DNA of 48,675 nt from Actinomycetota bacterium. Lineage in GTDB: Bacteria; Actinomycetota; Actinomycetes; S36-B12. The notes under the pieces were generated by a model. It was not told the DNA's origin. It searched no databases and worked only from the letters and a program-made list of their open reading frames with translations. The stretch lies in contig JAUSNB010000010.1 in assembly GCA_030645615.1 (NCBI GenBank), positions 1 to 48,675 of the forward strand. Reading direction: 5' to 3'. Position numbers and translations under genes: made by a program. Shown piece after piece: positions 48,057 to 48,675 of the stretch; within the stretch, counting starts at the first letter, position 1, and the number at the start of each line of letters is the position of its first letter.

Positions 48057-48675
48057 ATGGAGATGGATTTCCGGTCGGCGCCGTTGATGCCGATGGTGTC
48101 GGTGGTCGATGAGCTGCTGGCCGGGCCCGAGCTCGCGGTGACGATGGTCGCCCTGTTCGAGTCCCACATCGCCCGGTTGCAGGCCGAGCAACTCACCTGG
48201 CTGGTGTCGGCGGCATCGGGGCATCGGCGGGTGGAGGAGGTCCTGGTCCTGGACCCCGTGACCGACTGCGAGCGCACCATCCGGATCGCCGATGCGGTCC
48301 GGGAGGAGGTCGCCTGCGCGCTGCGGATGTCGCCGGTGACCGCGCAGCAGCGGATCGACACCGCCCGCCTCCTCGCCGGCCCGCTCGCCGCGACGAGGGA
48401 CGCCCTGGCCCGGGGGCAGGTCACCATGGCCCACGTCAACGCCCTGGTCGAGGCCGTCGCGCGCCTGGACGGCGCGTGGGAGGCCGACGGCCCGAACGCC
48501 GAGGCGTTCCGGGAGTCCTGCGCGGCGCTGGAGGCCCGGGTGCTGCCGGTCGCCCGGCGGTCCACCCCCGGCCTGACCCGCACCGCCGCCGAAGGTTGCA
48601 GCGCCGAGGATTTCATTGAAGATATCCGCTTCCTGAAGAAACTCTGGAGTGCCGTGGAGCGTCGCATCGGCGTAA
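48057..48675 (+). CDS. DUF222-domain protein (HNH endonuclease family), N-terminal part, possibly chimeric at the end
   Basis: At least 206 residues, open to the window edge. The DUF222 region is clear: LVSAASGHRRVEEVLVLDP, VREEVACALRMSPVTAQQRI, DTARLLAGPLAATRDALARG, QVTMAHVNALVEAVARLDG and LEARVLPVARRSTPGLTR. In intact members an HNH nuclease domain follows; none is reached here. From about codon 178 (48590 on) the sequence changes to TAAEGCSAEDFIEDIRFLKK and LWSAVERRIG, which does not fit DUF222 and resembles an RNase E/G segment. GC falls to about 54% and AT-ending codons appear (ATT, GAT, AAA). The last 85 bp may therefore not belong to this gene. Confidence 0.7.
   Translation, partial: MEMDFRSAPLMPMVSVVDELLAGPELAVTMVALFESHIARLQAEQLTWLVSAASGHRRVEEVLVLDPVTDCERTIRIADAVREEVACALRMSPVTAQQRIDTARLLAGPLAATRDALARGQVTMAHVNALVEAVARLDGAWEADGPNAEAFRESCAALEARVLPVARRSTPGLTRTAAEGCSAEDFIEDIRFLKKLWSAVERRIGV

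Overview
This 48.7 kb window is high-GC (around 70%), densely coding DNA from an actinobacterium. The evidence is the strong G/C third-position bias, frequent GTG starts, chains of 4-bp ATGA/GTGA stop-start overlaps, a class II DAHP synthase, a PASTA-domain Ser/Thr kinase, a heterodimeric CrtYc/CrtYd lycopene cyclase, a group III phosphofructokinase and a DUF222 protein. I cannot place it below phylum. I see no tRNA, rRNA, CRISPR array, transposase or prophage. Base composition is uniform except for the last ~85 bp.

Layout. 1-5860: single housekeeping/hypothetical genes (cupin, SAM methyltransferase, beta-CASP nuclease, nucleotidyltransferase-fold protein, DUF2461, small membrane proteins, YbaK-type deacylase), then a strong hairpin. 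6023-7319: a two-gene minus-strand unit (PhnD-like binding protein without a signal peptide, plus a SnoaL-like protein). 7473-9719: a secreted clan-A glycosidase with three FN3 domains. 9792-17875: a five-gene operon with every junction overlapping by 4 bp: anchored PQQ-type beta-propeller, polytopic membrane protein, 1023-residue double-FtsX permease and two different ABC ATPases. This is my best candidate for an undescribed system. 17898-24490: mixed genes (truncated haemoglobin, MFS exporter, GNAT, HhH protein, dehydrogenases, DM13 protein, monooxygenase-fold and SRPBCC proteins).

Carotenoid genes are in two places. One operon (24514-27946) has cruF, a family 2 glycosyltransferase and a CrtD/CrtI-type desaturase. 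The second locus (32355-38151) has crtE, crtI, a polyprenol-phosphate-mannose mannosyltransferase and crtB on plus, with crtYc/crtYd convergent on minus. Together they predict GGPP to phytoene to lycopene to a monocyclic carotene that is hydrated, desaturated and glycosylated (a phleixanthophyll-like C40 pigment). No lycopene elongase is present, so a C50 product is not supported.

31410-45304 keeps the gene order known around Mycobacterium tuberculosis Rv2172c-Rv2178c (MTHFR, idsA2, mptA, pknL, aroG), with the carotenoid genes interleaved. It is followed by a PPi-type phosphofructokinase and glycerol kinase. An aldehyde dehydrogenase 7 gene overlapping an amino-acid oxidase gene suggests pipecolate/lysine catabolism.

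Regulation. About fifteen genes have a TANNNT -10 hexamer 6-8 nt before the start codon with no Shine-Dalgarno sequence, the signature of leaderless transcripts. Several are divergent pairs with 23-51 bp between start codons; at cruF the two -10 elements overlap. The window ends inside a DUF222 gene whose last codons resemble RNase E/G instead, probably an assembly or recombination junction.
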